A stretch of 64,000 bases of DNA from Moorella humiferrea (GTDB taxonomy: Bacteria; Bacillota; DSM-521; Neomoorellales; Neomoorellaceae), in contig NZ_CP136419.1 in assembly GCF_039233145.1 (NCBI RefSeq), positions 718,001 to 782,000 of the forward strand, given 5' to 3'. Below the pieces are notes generated by a model, which worked only from the letters and a program-made list of their open reading frames with translations, had not been told where the DNA came from and did no database searches. The position numbers and the translations under genes are program-made. Of this stretch, positions 23,708 to 34,300 are shown piece after piece; positions within the stretch are counted from its first letter, which is position 1, and the number at the start of each line of letters is the position of its first letter.

Positions 23708-25536
23708 TGGCCTTAAAAGGGCTGGCCGGAAAGATCTTAAGGGTAAATTTGACCAGTGGCAGCATTACCAAAGAGCCGACGCCTGATGATGTATTTGCCG
23801 GTTATATCGGCGCCCGCGGCGTAGGAGCTTACCTGTTACTTAAAGAACTCAAGGCCCATACTGACCCTTTGGGGCCCGACAACAAACTGATTTTCCTCAC
23901 TGGACCCGTGGAAGGCACCCTGGCGCCGGGGGCCAATAAGATTACCGTGACCTTCCGTTCGCCCCTGACCGGGACCTATTCCTTTTCCCTGTGCGGCGGT
24001 CACCTGGCGCCGGAAGTGAAGTTTGCTGGTTATGACGGCATTATCATTGAAGGTCGGGCCGACCGCCCGGTTTACCTGTGGATTGACGACGACAGGGTGT
24101 CTTTAAAGGATGCCTCCCATCTATGGGGGAAACTCACCCATGCCACCGAGGACGCCATCCGGGCGGAATTAAAGGACGACGCCATCCGCGTAGCCTGCAT
24201 CGGCCCTGCCGGGGAAAAACTAAGCCGCTTTGCATGTATACAGAGCGATTACCACCGGGAATTCGGCCGCGGCGGCGCCGGGGCCGTGATGGGTGCCAAA
24301 AACTTAAAGGCCATAGCCGTACGCGGCACAGGAAGCGTTGAGGTAGCCGACCCGGAAGCCCTGGAAGCCCTGACGGAAAAGGTCTACGGCATCCTGGCCG
24401 CAAATCTTAAAGCCAGGGCTCGGCGTTATTACGGCACACCGGAGATGGTAGACGGGACAAACGGCCTGGGCTACTGGGGCACCCGCAATTTCAGTACCGG
24501 CTATTTTGAAGAGGGACATAATATAAATGCGGCAAATATGAAAGAAAAAATATTCGTCGGCAGTATGTCCTGTTATGCCTGTCCCATCGCCTGCGGCAAA
24601 GTAAGTTTAATAAGAAGCGGTCCCTACGCCGGCACCATGATTGAAGGGCCCGAGTTTGAATCGACCGGCCTCCTGGGAGCCAACTGCGGCGTCTCCGACC
24701 TGGAGGCCCTGGTGAAGGCAGTGGAGATCTGTGATATCTACGGTCTGGATACCATGTCCGCCGGGGCTGTAGCCTCCCTGGCCATGGAGTGTTATGAAAA
24801 AGGAATAATTACCAAAGAAGATACCGACGGGCTGGAGCTTAATTTTGGCAACGGAGAAGCCTTGGTAGCCTTAATGGAAAAGATCGCCCGCAGAGAGGGT
24901 ATCGGCGACCTCTTTGCTGAAGGGGCGAAACGGGCGGCGGAGAAGCTGGGCGTACCGGAGCTGGCCATGCAGGTCAAGGGGCAGGAATTCGCCACTTATG
25001 AACCGCGGGGCTGCAAGGGCATGGGCTTGGGTTACGCCATTTCACCTAAAGGAGCCCACCATATGATCGCGCCCACTATGGGGCCAGAGACAGCCGGCGA
25101 CGGTAGTAAGCGCTTTGAATACAAAGGCAAGGCCGCCCTGGTGCGGGAAACCCAGTTTCTTATGGCGGTTGTCGACTCCCTTTCCCTGTGTTCCTCCATG
25201 CGTTTCGCCCTGGGATTGAAGGAACAGATAGATTTGTATTGCGCCGTTACGGGTTTGGCTTTGGACGAAGCGGGGGCCATGTTAATTGGCGAAAAGATAA
25301 CCAACCTTGAGCGCCTATTTAATCTGCGGGAAGGTTTCGACCGCAAGGACGACTATCTACCATCGCGGATGCTCAAAGAAAAGATGCCCACCGGTCCCAG
25401 TCAGGGTCACCTGGTAGAGTTAGATCCTATGTTGGATGAATACTACGACCTCATGGGCTGGGACCATGAGGGCCGGCCGACGGAAAATAGGCTGGCTGAA
25501 CTCGGTTTGGCCGAACTATGGCGGGAAGTTAGATAA
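23707..25536 (+). CDS. aor: aldehyde ferredoxin oxidoreductase (tungsten/molybdopterin enzyme)
   Basis: ATG 23707 (an upstream extension to 23551 lies inside the ferredoxin gene). The 609-residue length and MALKGLAGKILRVNLTSGSI start are typical. The [4Fe-4S] ligands are CYACPIAC near residue 288 and a fourth Cys (SLCSSM) near 495. Pterin-binding regions include GARGVGAYLLLKEL, GPAGE, DYHREFGRGGAGAVMGAKNL and CDIYGLDTMSAG. AOR enzymes oxidise aldehydes to acids, or reduce acids, with ferredoxin as partner. In this operon it would act on an aldehyde formed by the dehydrogenase from the imported substrate. It is intact, and its higher GC than the importer genes may reflect a different origin. 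Confidence 0.93.
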   Translation: MALKGLAGKILRVNLTSGSITKEPTPDDVFAGYIGARGVGAYLLLKELKAHTDPLGPDNKLIFLTGPVEGTLAPGANKITVTFRSPLTGTYSFSLCGGHLAPEVKFAGYDGIIIEGRADRPVYLWIDDDRVSLKDASHLWGKLTHATEDAIRAELKDDAIRVACIGPAGEKLSRFACIQSDYHREFGRGGAGAVMGAKNLKAIAVRGTGSVEVADPEALEALTEKVYGILAANLKARARRYYGTPEMVDGTNGLGYWGTRNFSTGYFEEGHNINAANMKEKIFVGSMSCYACPIACGKVSLIRSGPYAGTMIEGPEFESTGLLGANCGVSDLEALVKAVEICDIYGLDTMSAGAVASLAMECYEKGIITKEDTDGLELNFGNGEALVALMEKIARREGIGDLFAEGAKRAAEKLGVPELAMQVKGQEFATYEPRGCKGMGLGYAISPKGAHHMIAPTMGPETAGDGSKRFEYKGKAALVRETQFLMAVVDSLSLCSSMRFALGLKEQIDLYCAVTGLALDEAGAMLIGEKITNLERLFNLREGFDRKDDYLPSRMLKEKMPTGPSQGHLVELDPMLDEYYDLMGWDHEGRPTENRLAELGLAELWREVR

Positions 25537-25566
25537 GCCCAATTCCTCCCTTATTTTATATAACAG

Positions 25567-25592
25567 GGAAGGCGCGATGCCTTCCTTTTTTT
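25567..25592 (+). terminator. rho-independent terminator after the AOR gene
   Basis: Arms GGAAGGC and GCCTTCC with loop GCGAT, followed by seven T. It closes the operon that starts with the importer. Confidence 0.9.
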
Positions 25593-25673
25593 ACTCGTTG
25601 AGAAGGGTATATTTTCTTAGTGTCAAAATAAATATTAAAACGGTTAGCACGATAAAATAAGGAGCAAATCTAA

Positions 25674-27326
25674 ATGGTCAAAAAAATAAAGGTTCGGTTA
25701 CCCGAAGGTAAAGAAAAAGTATGTGTTGCGGGGACAACAATCTTAGAAATTCTGGTTACAGGAAAAGGTCCGGGAGAACCCCTTTTAGCTTTGGTTAAGG
25801 GTGAGGAAGTAGAACTAACGGAAAGATTACACGATGATGTAATTTTAGTTCCCATAACCCTAAAGGACCCACAGGGAGCTGCCGCTTATCTCAGGGGTTT
25901 AAGTTTTTTATTGATTAAAGCAGTAAAAGATATTTTTCCCGAGGCCGGGGTGACAATTGAACATTCTCTGGGTAAGGGTATTTACGGTGAGATTCATTAC
26001 ACCAGAAAGATAAATGAACGGGATATTGCTGTGATTAAAGAAAGAATGCAGCAAATAGTTACGGCCGATGAAAAAATAGAAAGGATAGAAGTAAAAAAGG
26101 AAGAGGCTGTAAGGATATTTACTTTGCAGGGCATGACCGATAAGCTCAGGTTATTAAAGTATATAAATCTTCCCCGCATCAATCTTTATCGATGCGGCGA
26201 TTTATATGATTATTTTTACGGGCCTATGGTGCCGTCCATGGGTTATTTAAAAGTATTCGACCTGCTTTATTATGACCCCGGCTTTATTTTGATGTATCCC
26301 CAGGCCGGAGACCCTTTTCACATACCACCCTTTCATGACCTCCCCAAGCTCGCCAGGATTTTTAAAGAGGCCGAGGAATGGGCTAACATCCTGGACGTTG
26401 GCGATGTTGGAGCGTTGAACGATAAAGTTGTGTCGGGAGAAATCAATGAAATAATCCTGGTAAATGAAGGCCTGCATGAAAAAAAGATTGCCAATATCGC
26501 CGACATGATATACGCGGGCAAAGATAAAATAAAAATTGTGCTTATTGCCGGCCCGTCTTCTTCAGGTAAGACTACTTTTGCCAGGAGGTTGTCAATACAG
26601 CTAAGAGTTTTAGGATTAAAACCTTACCCGCTGTCTTTGGACGATTACTTTGTCGACAGGGAACATACGCCAAAAGATGAAAGTGGGAATTACGATTTTG
26701 AGTCTATCAGGGCGCTGGACCTGGAGCTCTTTAACCAGCACCTTGCGGCCCTTTTAAATGGCGAAGAAGTAGAAATACCGCGGTTTAATTTTCGCACGGG
26801 ATTGAGGGAATGGATCGGCAGGAAATATAAAATGGAAAAGGATTCCGTACTTGTGATTGAAGGCATTCACGGGCTAAATGAAATTTTGACTTCATCCGTG
26901 CCGCGCGAAAACAAATATAAAATCTACATCAGTGCCCTGACCCAGTTAAATATAGATAACCATAACCGCATACCCACTACTGACAGCAGGCTGATGAGGA
27001 GAATTGTTAGGGATTACCTGTACCGGGGCCGTGATGCCGCAACGACCATCCTTACCTGGCCGCAGGTCAGGGCAGGGGAAGAGAAAAATATTTTTCCTTA
27101 CCAGGAAGAAGCCGACATTATGTTTAATTCTGCCCTGGTATATGAAATGTGTATTTTAAAGAAATATGCTGCACCTCTCCTGAGGGAGATACCCGTGAGC
27201 AGCCCGGCCTATCTGGAGGCTAAAAGGTTATTGACTTTTTTAAGTTATTTCCTGGAAGCCGAAGAAAATGCGATACCCAACAACTCGATTATAAGGGAGT
27301 TTATCGGCGGCAGCTGTTTTGAGTAA
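25674..27326 (+). CDS. TGS-domain uridine/nucleoside kinase-like protein
   Basis: The 550-residue protein starts with a TGS-like region (residues ~1-65: KIKVRLPEGKEKVCVAGTTI), then a threonyl-tRNA-synthetase-like second domain (EHSLGKGIYGEIHY) and a C-terminal uridine kinase/PRK P-loop domain. Walker A is GPSSSGKTTFARRL at about residue 293, with DDYFVDREHTP and an EGIHGLNE motif. This fusion is widespread in clostridia, where it is called nucleoside or uridine kinase; it probably phosphorylates a nucleoside, but its in vivo substrate is uncertain. It stands alone after a terminator with AAGGAG before the ATG, and the sigma-28 promoter of flgL follows. Confidence 0.88.
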   Translation: MVKKIKVRLPEGKEKVCVAGTTILEILVTGKGPGEPLLALVKGEEVELTERLHDDVILVPITLKDPQGAAAYLRGLSFLLIKAVKDIFPEAGVTIEHSLGKGIYGEIHYTRKINERDIAVIKERMQQIVTADEKIERIEVKKEEAVRIFTLQGMTDKLRLLKYINLPRINLYRCGDLYDYFYGPMVPSMGYLKVFDLLYYDPGFILMYPQAGDPFHIPPFHDLPKLARIFKEAEEWANILDVGDVGALNDKVVSGEINEIILVNEGLHEKKIANIADMIYAGKDKIKIVLIAGPSSSGKTTFARRLSIQLRVLGLKPYPLSLDDYFVDREHTPKDESGNYDFESIRALDLELFNQHLAALLNGEEVEIPRFNFRTGLREWIGRKYKMEKDSVLVIEGIHGLNEILTSSVPRENKYKIYISALTQLNIDNHNRIPTTDSRLMRRIVRDYLYRGRDAATTILTWPQVRAGEEKNIFPYQEEADIMFNSALVYEMCILKKYAAPLLREIPVSSPAYLEAKRLLTFLSYFLEAEENAIPNNSIIREFIGGSCFE

Positions 27327-27366
27327 CGTAAGGGGCTTTGTGCGTAACGGTTCATTGCACGGCCGG

Positions 27367-27393
27367 TAAAGTTCACCCCCTTGGTGCCGATAT
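27367..27393 (+). promoter_or_regulatory. consensus sigma-28 (SigD/FliA) promoter of flgL
   Basis: TAAA (27367-27370), exactly 15 bases, GCCGATAT (27386-27393): a perfect match to the flagellar sigma-28 consensus. Transcription should start about 27 bases before flgL. Confidence 0.9.
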
Positions 27394-27426
27394 ATTGGGA
27401 TGAGGATATTTTATGGGGTGAATTAG

Positions 27427-28353
27427 GTGCGCATCACCAACCGCATGCTCGGCCAAAACGTCGTTAACAACATCAACCGCAACCTGGAATACATGTATCG
27501 AGTGCAAGAGCAGATGTCCACCGGCAAGAGGGTCAACCGCCCTTCCGACGACCCCATCGTCGTGGCCCGGGTCCTCGCCTTTAAAACCTCCATTGCCGCC
27601 AATGACCAGTATAAAAAGAACATGGAAGACGCCAAGGGCTGGATCGACGCCTCGGAAAGCGCCCTGGGCATGGCCACCGATGTGCTCCAGCGGGCTAGGG
27701 AATTGGCGGTCTACGGAGCCAACGGCACCATGCCAGAGGAGTCTATGCAGGCCCTGGGCGAGGAGGTCGAACAGCTCCTCGACGAGATGGTGCAGGTCGC
27801 TAACACTTCTTACGGTGGCCGTTACTTGTTTGGCGGCACCGTCACCACGAAGGTTCCTTTCAATAAAATTAGCGACACTAACAACCTGCAGTATCCAGTG
27901 GCGTATCAAGGCGATACGGGGAGTCTTAATTGGGAGATCGCTCCGGGGGTGGTGCTACCCGTCAACGAGAACGGGCGCAAAGTTTTTGTGGAGGCGGTAG
28001 ACGACGGGTCCGGCGGAAACCTTTCCCTCTTTAAACTTTTAAGCGATTTGAGCGGGGCGTTGAAAAGCGGCGATTACGGCCAGGTGGAGGCCAGCCTCGG
28101 TAAATTCGACCAGGCCATCGACCACTTGTTAAACATCCGCGCCGCCTTGGGCGCCAAGAGCAACCGCATGGAGATGGCCATGTCCCGCCTTAACGACACC
28201 CAGATCGGCCTTACCACCACCATGTCCAAGCTGGAAGACGTGGACCTGGCCGAAACGGTAATGAACTACAAAAACCGGGAGAACGTCTACCTGGCTTCCC
28301 TGGCTACCGGGGCCATGGTCCTGCAGCCGAGCCTCATCGACTACCTGCGCTGA
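27427..28353 (+). CDS. flgL: flagellar hook-filament junction protein FlgL (HAP3)
   Basis: GTG 27427 with GGGGTG upstream. The 308-residue product has the flagellin-like N-terminus (MRITNRMLGQNVVNNINRNL, QMSTGKRVNRPSDDP, ASESALGMATDVLQRARELA) and C-terminal helix (VDLAETVMNYKNRENVYLAS) that pair in the coiled-coil core of HAP3. It is exported by the flagellar type III system and links hook to filament. Unusually it is separated from flgK by three surface-protein genes and the fliW-csrA-flgM-flgN block, and has its own sigma-28 promoter. Confidence 0.95.
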   Translation: MRITNRMLGQNVVNNINRNLEYMYRVQEQMSTGKRVNRPSDDPIVVARVLAFKTSIAANDQYKKNMEDAKGWIDASESALGMATDVLQRARELAVYGANGTMPEESMQALGEEVEQLLDEMVQVANTSYGGRYLFGGTVTTKVPFNKISDTNNLQYPVAYQGDTGSLNWEIAPGVVLPVNENGRKVFVEAVDDGSGGNLSLFKLLSDLSGALKSGDYGQVEASLGKFDQAIDHLLNIRAALGAKSNRMEMAMSRLNDTQIGLTTTMSKLEDVDLAETVMNYKNRENVYLASLATGAMVLQPSLIDYLR

Positions 28354-28372
28354 TTCGGGGAGGGGAGCCGGG

Positions 28373-31300
28373 TTGGGCGTCAAACTATTGCGCGTAAAAA
28401 TAAAGCCTCTGTTTGTTGTGCTACTGGCGGCGGTAGCCGTCTTTTTTTCCTGGGGGAATAATGCGGCGGCGGCCGCAGCGCCGCTGATAACCAGCATTAC
28501 CCCGGCGAACGGGCCGATGACCGGCGGGACGTGGGTGACCGTCAACGGCTCCTACTTTGCCCCAGGGGCCCAAGTCTATTTTGACGACGAACCGGCTTTA
28601 GAAGTAACCTTCAGCAGCTCTAGTAAATTGCTGGTCAAGACGCCGCCGCGGGCGACGTCGGGTAAAGTGGACGTCAAAGTGGTCAACCCCGACGGCCAGC
28701 AGTACATGAAGGTGGCTGCCTTTCTTTACGACCCGGTGGTCACGGAAGTCATCACCGGGGAAGAAGGGCGTACCGGCAGCACCACCGGCGGCCAGTGGAT
28801 AACCGTCAAAGGCAGTGGCTTTCAGAACAATCTTATTCTCTACATCGGCAGCAACCCGGCCACGCAAGTCACCGTCTCCGCCGACGGCCAGACCATTACC
28901 GCCCTGACGCCGCCGGGTACGGTGGGCAAAGTAGCGGTGAAGGTGGTCAACCCCGACGGGGGCACGGGGATTCTTCCGGCGACGGATGCCAATACCTTCA
29001 CTTACCGTTTGAGCCAGCCGGAGATAACCGCTGTTTCTCCCGCCAGCGGCACCTGGCTGGGGGGCACGGAAGTCACGATTTCCGGTAAGGAGCTGAGCCC
29101 CTCCGGCGTCGTGCGCTTTGGCGGGGTGCCGGCAACAATCAAGCAGGCCAACGACATCACTTCCCTGGTGGTTATTACCCCGCGCGGTTCTGTGGGCCTG
29201 CAGGACGTGACCATCACCAACCCCGACGGCCAGACCAGCCCAGTTACCAGCGCGACGAAATTTGAATTCATCGCCACCCCTGTCATCGATGCCGTGACGC
29301 CCAATTACGGCAGCCCCCAGGGGGGCACGGAAGTGACCATAACGGGCAGCAACTTCCCGCCCGCTGGGCAGATCGGGGTCACCTTCGGCGGCAGGGCGGC
29401 CGTTGTCCAAGAGGTGGGCGCGGGCTATATCAAGGTTATCACCCCGGAAAACGCCCCCGGCACGGTGGCCGTGACTGTTTACGATACCAGCAATCCCGAA
29501 AAATCTTATACGGTGCTTAAGGGTTTTACCTATATTACCGAAAAGAGCAGCCCCGTCATTACCGCCATCACCCCCAACGCCGGCAGTAAAGACGGGGGTA
29601 CGGAAGTGACCATCACGGGGAGCGATTTTCGTTCCGGTGTCGACGTGCCGCTAAAGGTGAAATTCGGCAGCGTCTACGCCGCCCAGGTGACGGTCAAGAG
29701 CACGACCGAGCTGTTAGTCGTCGCCCCGCCCAGCACCGTGACCGGGCCCGTGGACGTGACGGTGGAAAACCCCGACGGCGGTAAGGCTACATACCCTTAC
29801 GGTTTTACCTATCTAGCGCCGGAGCGTGTCCTTTTAATCACCGGTATCACCCCCAACCGGGGGTCCATGGAAGGCGGTACTCCGGTGGTGGTTAACGGCG
29901 CCAACTTCCTCGACCCGGCGGATCCTTCCGTGGCAGATATAGAGCTCACCATCGGCGGCAATCCGGTGAAAAACCTTACATGGGACGCGGCGAGCAAAGC
30001 GTACCGGGGCGTCACTCCCGCCGGATACGGCACCCAGGATGTTGTTTTATTGATTAAACGCTGGCAGGATGGCATTTTAATAACGGAAAAGGCCCTACTT
30101 CCCGGCGGCTTTACCTATGTCGTGCCCCAGAGCAAACCGCAAATCACGGCCATCGATCCGGCGGGCGGACCATTATCAGGCGGGACACTTATCCACATTT
30201 ACGGCAGCGACTTCCGGGCGCCCCAGGCTGGGGAGACGGTCCAGGTCTACATCGGCAGCCTGCCGGCAAGCGGCGTTCAGGTAGTTAGCTCTACGGAGAT
30301 CACCGCCGTTACGCCCAAAGCGACCAGTACCGGACTTTACGACGTTACGGTCATCAACCCCGACCTGGCCACGGCCGTTTTGCCCAACGCCTTTACCTAT
30401 GTGTCCAGCACCATGACCATCGTCAGCGTGACCCCCGATAAAGGCCCGGTTGATAGGGAGACCATGATTACCATTACCGGCGCCAATTTCAACCAGGACA
30501 GGGACGAAACCGGCATGGTTTACCTCGTAGTAGAACTGGGCACCGCGGAAGAAGGGTACCTGCCAGCTACGGGTGTAGTCGTGAGCGATGATGGTGCCAC
30601 CATCACGGCTTTAACGCCCAGATTTACCGCCGGCACCAAAGACGTAGTGGTACGTAACCATTTCGGCAGCGTTACCCTCCCCGGGGCTTTTACCTATTAC
30701 GTACCGTCCAGCAAGCCAGAAATCGCCGGGGTGTATCCGGCCACGGGACCAACCACCGGCGGCACGCCCATAACTATTTACGGCGACAGGTTCCAATCTA
30801 AAGCCAGTGTCACTATCGGCGGCAGGATGGCTACCGGGGTAGAAGTGGTGAGCCCGGCGGAAATCCGCGCCGTAACGCCTGCCGGGCAGCCGGGCCGGCA
30901 GGACATCGTGGTCACAAATCCCGACGGCGGTACGGCGGCCCTGGCGGCAGGGTTCACCTACGTCAGCCACCCGGTGGTAAAAAACGTCACCCCATCCCGG
31001 GGAAGCGTTGCCGGCGGCACCATCGTCACCCTCCAGGGCGCGGACTTTTATCCGGGCATGCAGGTTTACTTTGGCAGCATAACGGAAGTGGTCTACGGTA
31101 ACGTCGGCGGCAGCATGGTCTGGCAGGTGCCGGCCTCCGACGTCCAGGTGATTGACACGCAGACGGCCAGAGTCCGCCTGCCGGCGTGGTCGGAAAGCGT
31201 CGCATTTCAAAACGGCGCCAGGGTAGACATCGCGGTGGTAAACAGCGATGCCGTTTTAACCTCTGACGGCGGTAGCTTTATCGCCCACGACATCTTTACA

Positions 31301-34300
31301 TATTACCAGCCCCTGACCTCCCCGCGGGTGGACGAGGTGACACCCAATTTCGGACCCGTCCAGGGTGGCAATGAAGTCCTTTTGAGCGGCGACGGCTTCC
31401 AGCCCGATGTGAAGGTCTACTTCGGCTGGGAAGAGGCCCGTGTACTGGAGGTGACCCCCAACTTTATCCGGGTGAGTGCCCCGACGAATGAAGCGGGCCT
31501 GTACGACATCACGGTGGTAAACGTCTACGACACGGGCGTTTTTATAAAAGAAGACGCATACGAGTACCGCCAGCCCCTGACCGCACCCAAGATCACCGGC
31601 GTTTTCCCATCCATGGGCCCGGCCGGGGGCGGGACCCTTCTGACCATCAGCGGCGCCTACTTCTGGCCCGGGGTGCGGGTATTTATCGGCAACAACGAGG
31701 CCTTCCTTTACGTCGACGCCGCGGGCCAGATTGTGCCAAAAGAGCAGGGGGTGCAGAGCGTCGTTCCCCTAGTGACCGCAGGGGGAACCATCATTTACGT
31801 ACATACCCCGGAAGGACCGAAGGTTGGTGAAAACTACATCGCCGGGCCGGTGGACGTGATTGTCGTCAATCCCGACGGCGGCAGCGCCATCCTGAAGGGA
31901 GGCTTCACCTATAAGCTGCCCGACAGCCGCCCGGTTATTACCGGCGTCAGTCCGGACCGCGGTACAGTAAAGGGCGGTACGCCCGTGACCATTACCGGCA
32001 GCGATTTCCGCGAAGAACTTAAAGTCTATTTCGGCGGTAAGGAGGCCGTCGTCAACAAAATCGATCCAGGGGCCATCGAGGTGGTAACGCCGGCCCACGA
32101 CGCCGGTACGGTGGACGTGACGGTGGTCAACAAGGACGGCGGCGTGGCTACGGCCTATCGAGCCTTTACCTACCTTGTGCCGGGCAGCGAGCCGGTAGTA
32201 AAGAGCATAGACCCCGGTGCGGGCAGCGTCCTGGGCGGCACTAGGGTGACCATCGGCGGCGAGGATTTCCGTGAGGGTGTCAAAGTCTACTTCGGCGGCA
32301 CGGAAGCTTTAGAAGTGGTCCGGGTCGATTACAAGACCGTTACGGCCGTCACCCCGCCCCACGTAGCAGGGACGGTCGACGTGACGGTGGTCAACCCCGA
32401 CGCTGGCTCTTATACCCTGCGCCGGGCCTTTACCTATCAGGGCACGGTGCCCCGCATCGACGCCGTGGCGCCGGAGCGCGGGCCCCAGGAAGGCGGCATC
32501 AAGGTGGTCATCCGCGGCGCCGACTTCTTGGCACCTGTGCAGGTCTATTTCGGTACGGCAGCGGCCGCAAGCGCTACGGTGGTGGAGAACGGCACCATGA
32601 TCGAGGTGACCCTTCCGGCCGCGCCCCAGGGACGTCTTGGGGCAGTGGATGTTAAGGTGGTCAACGGCGACGGCGCGGAAGCCGTAAAGGAAAAGGCCTT
32701 TACCTATGTGGTGCCCGACAGCCGGCCGGTCATCACCGGGATTGAACCGTCCAGTGGCAGCACCCTGGGTGGCAACTGGGTCACCATCACCGGTGAGGAC
32801 TTCCGCGAGGGCCCCCAGGTGTTCATCGGCGGCCAACCGGTTCTGGAAGTAAAGCTAATCGACGGGCGGACGCTGCGGGTGAAGATGCCGCCCCACAGCG
32901 AAGGACCCAAGGACGTTACCGTGACAAATTACGACGGCGGTACCTGCACCCTGGCGGCGGCCTATACCTATAAAACCCCGGAGAGCCAGCCCGTGATTAA
33001 TAAAGTGGAACCGGCCCGCGGTCCCCATGTTGGCGGCACGGCCATCACCGTTACCGGCCTAGACTTCCGCCAGGGGGTAAAGCTCTACATCGGCGGGGCG
33101 CCGGCTCTAAACGTGGTGCGGGTGGATTATAAAACCATCACGGCGGTGACTCCGGCGGGCAGCGTCGGCCCGGCCGACGTGACGGTGGTCAATCCCGATG
33201 AAGGCACCTTCACCCTGCCCAAAGGCTTTACCTTCTATTATGTGGAGGCCCCGGTAGTTACCGCCGTGACACCCAACGAGGGCCCGGCCACCGGCGGCAC
33301 GGCCATCCAGATCAGCGGCCAAAAGTTTGCCAAAGGGGCCATGGTCAGCATCGGCGGCGTTTTGGCACCGGATGTAAAATGGGTTAACGACTCTTTGATT
33401 ACCGCCACAACCCCTCCCGGCAGCATCGGCTGGCAGGAGGTCCGGGTGGTAAACCCCGACGGCGGTTGGGGCGCTCTGGCGAACGGCTTTCACTACCTCA
33501 AACCCCGGGGGGTGCCGGCGACGCCCACGGGCTTTAGGGCCTGGTCCATAAACGACGGCCAGGGTCTTGAATTAACCTGGGACGCGGCGGAGTTCGCCAA
33601 TTACTACGAGATCTGGGCGGCGGAATCCCCCGGCGGGCCCTACAGGTTTTTTGCCCGCACAAAGGATACGACCTTTTACAGCGATGACCTGCCCGGAGAA
33701 AGGGAGTTATACTTCCGCGTTAGGGCGGTTAACGAGTTCGGCTACTCGGAATTCAGCGAAGATGACTATGCTGCGACGGCAGAAAGTACCGATGAAGAAA
33801 GCGGCGGCTATTATGAGGACTTAAAAATCACAAGCGGACGCGACGGTGTTGAGGCGGTCATAAAAGAGGCGGCCCTTTTGGCCGGGGATTACCGCGTGGA
33901 CCTTTCCACTTACGGCGGCTCCCGCCCCAGATACGTAGTCAGGGTGGCGGCGGCTGCGGCCACCGCGGCCAAGGGCAGCCTTAGCATCGGCATGGGTGAA
34001 ATCAACCTGACGGTTCCGGCCGCGGCTTTAAGAGAGGTCTACCGCAGCACCCTGGGTGGTGCCGCTCAAGATGATGCCTGGGTGGAAATAGTCGTTGAGG
34101 ACCGGGGACAGGGCGAGGCGGAAGCCCTTTTAAAGGGCCTGCCGGCCGGAGGTCGGGTGGCGTCCCGGGTATGGGGCGTCCAAATGCAGGGAAGAATGGG
34201 CGCCCGGCTTTATTCCTTGAACTATTTCCCCGGCGGCGGCCTGCTCATCTTCAATACCCCCGGCGTCCTCAGTCCCGCTATATATGCCAGCACGGCCTTT

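Noticed and set aside
28598-33493. Long minus-strand open frames across the IPT/TIG gene
   Set aside because: GC-rich repetitive coding DNA commonly leaves antisense frames open; no ribosome sites or motifs.
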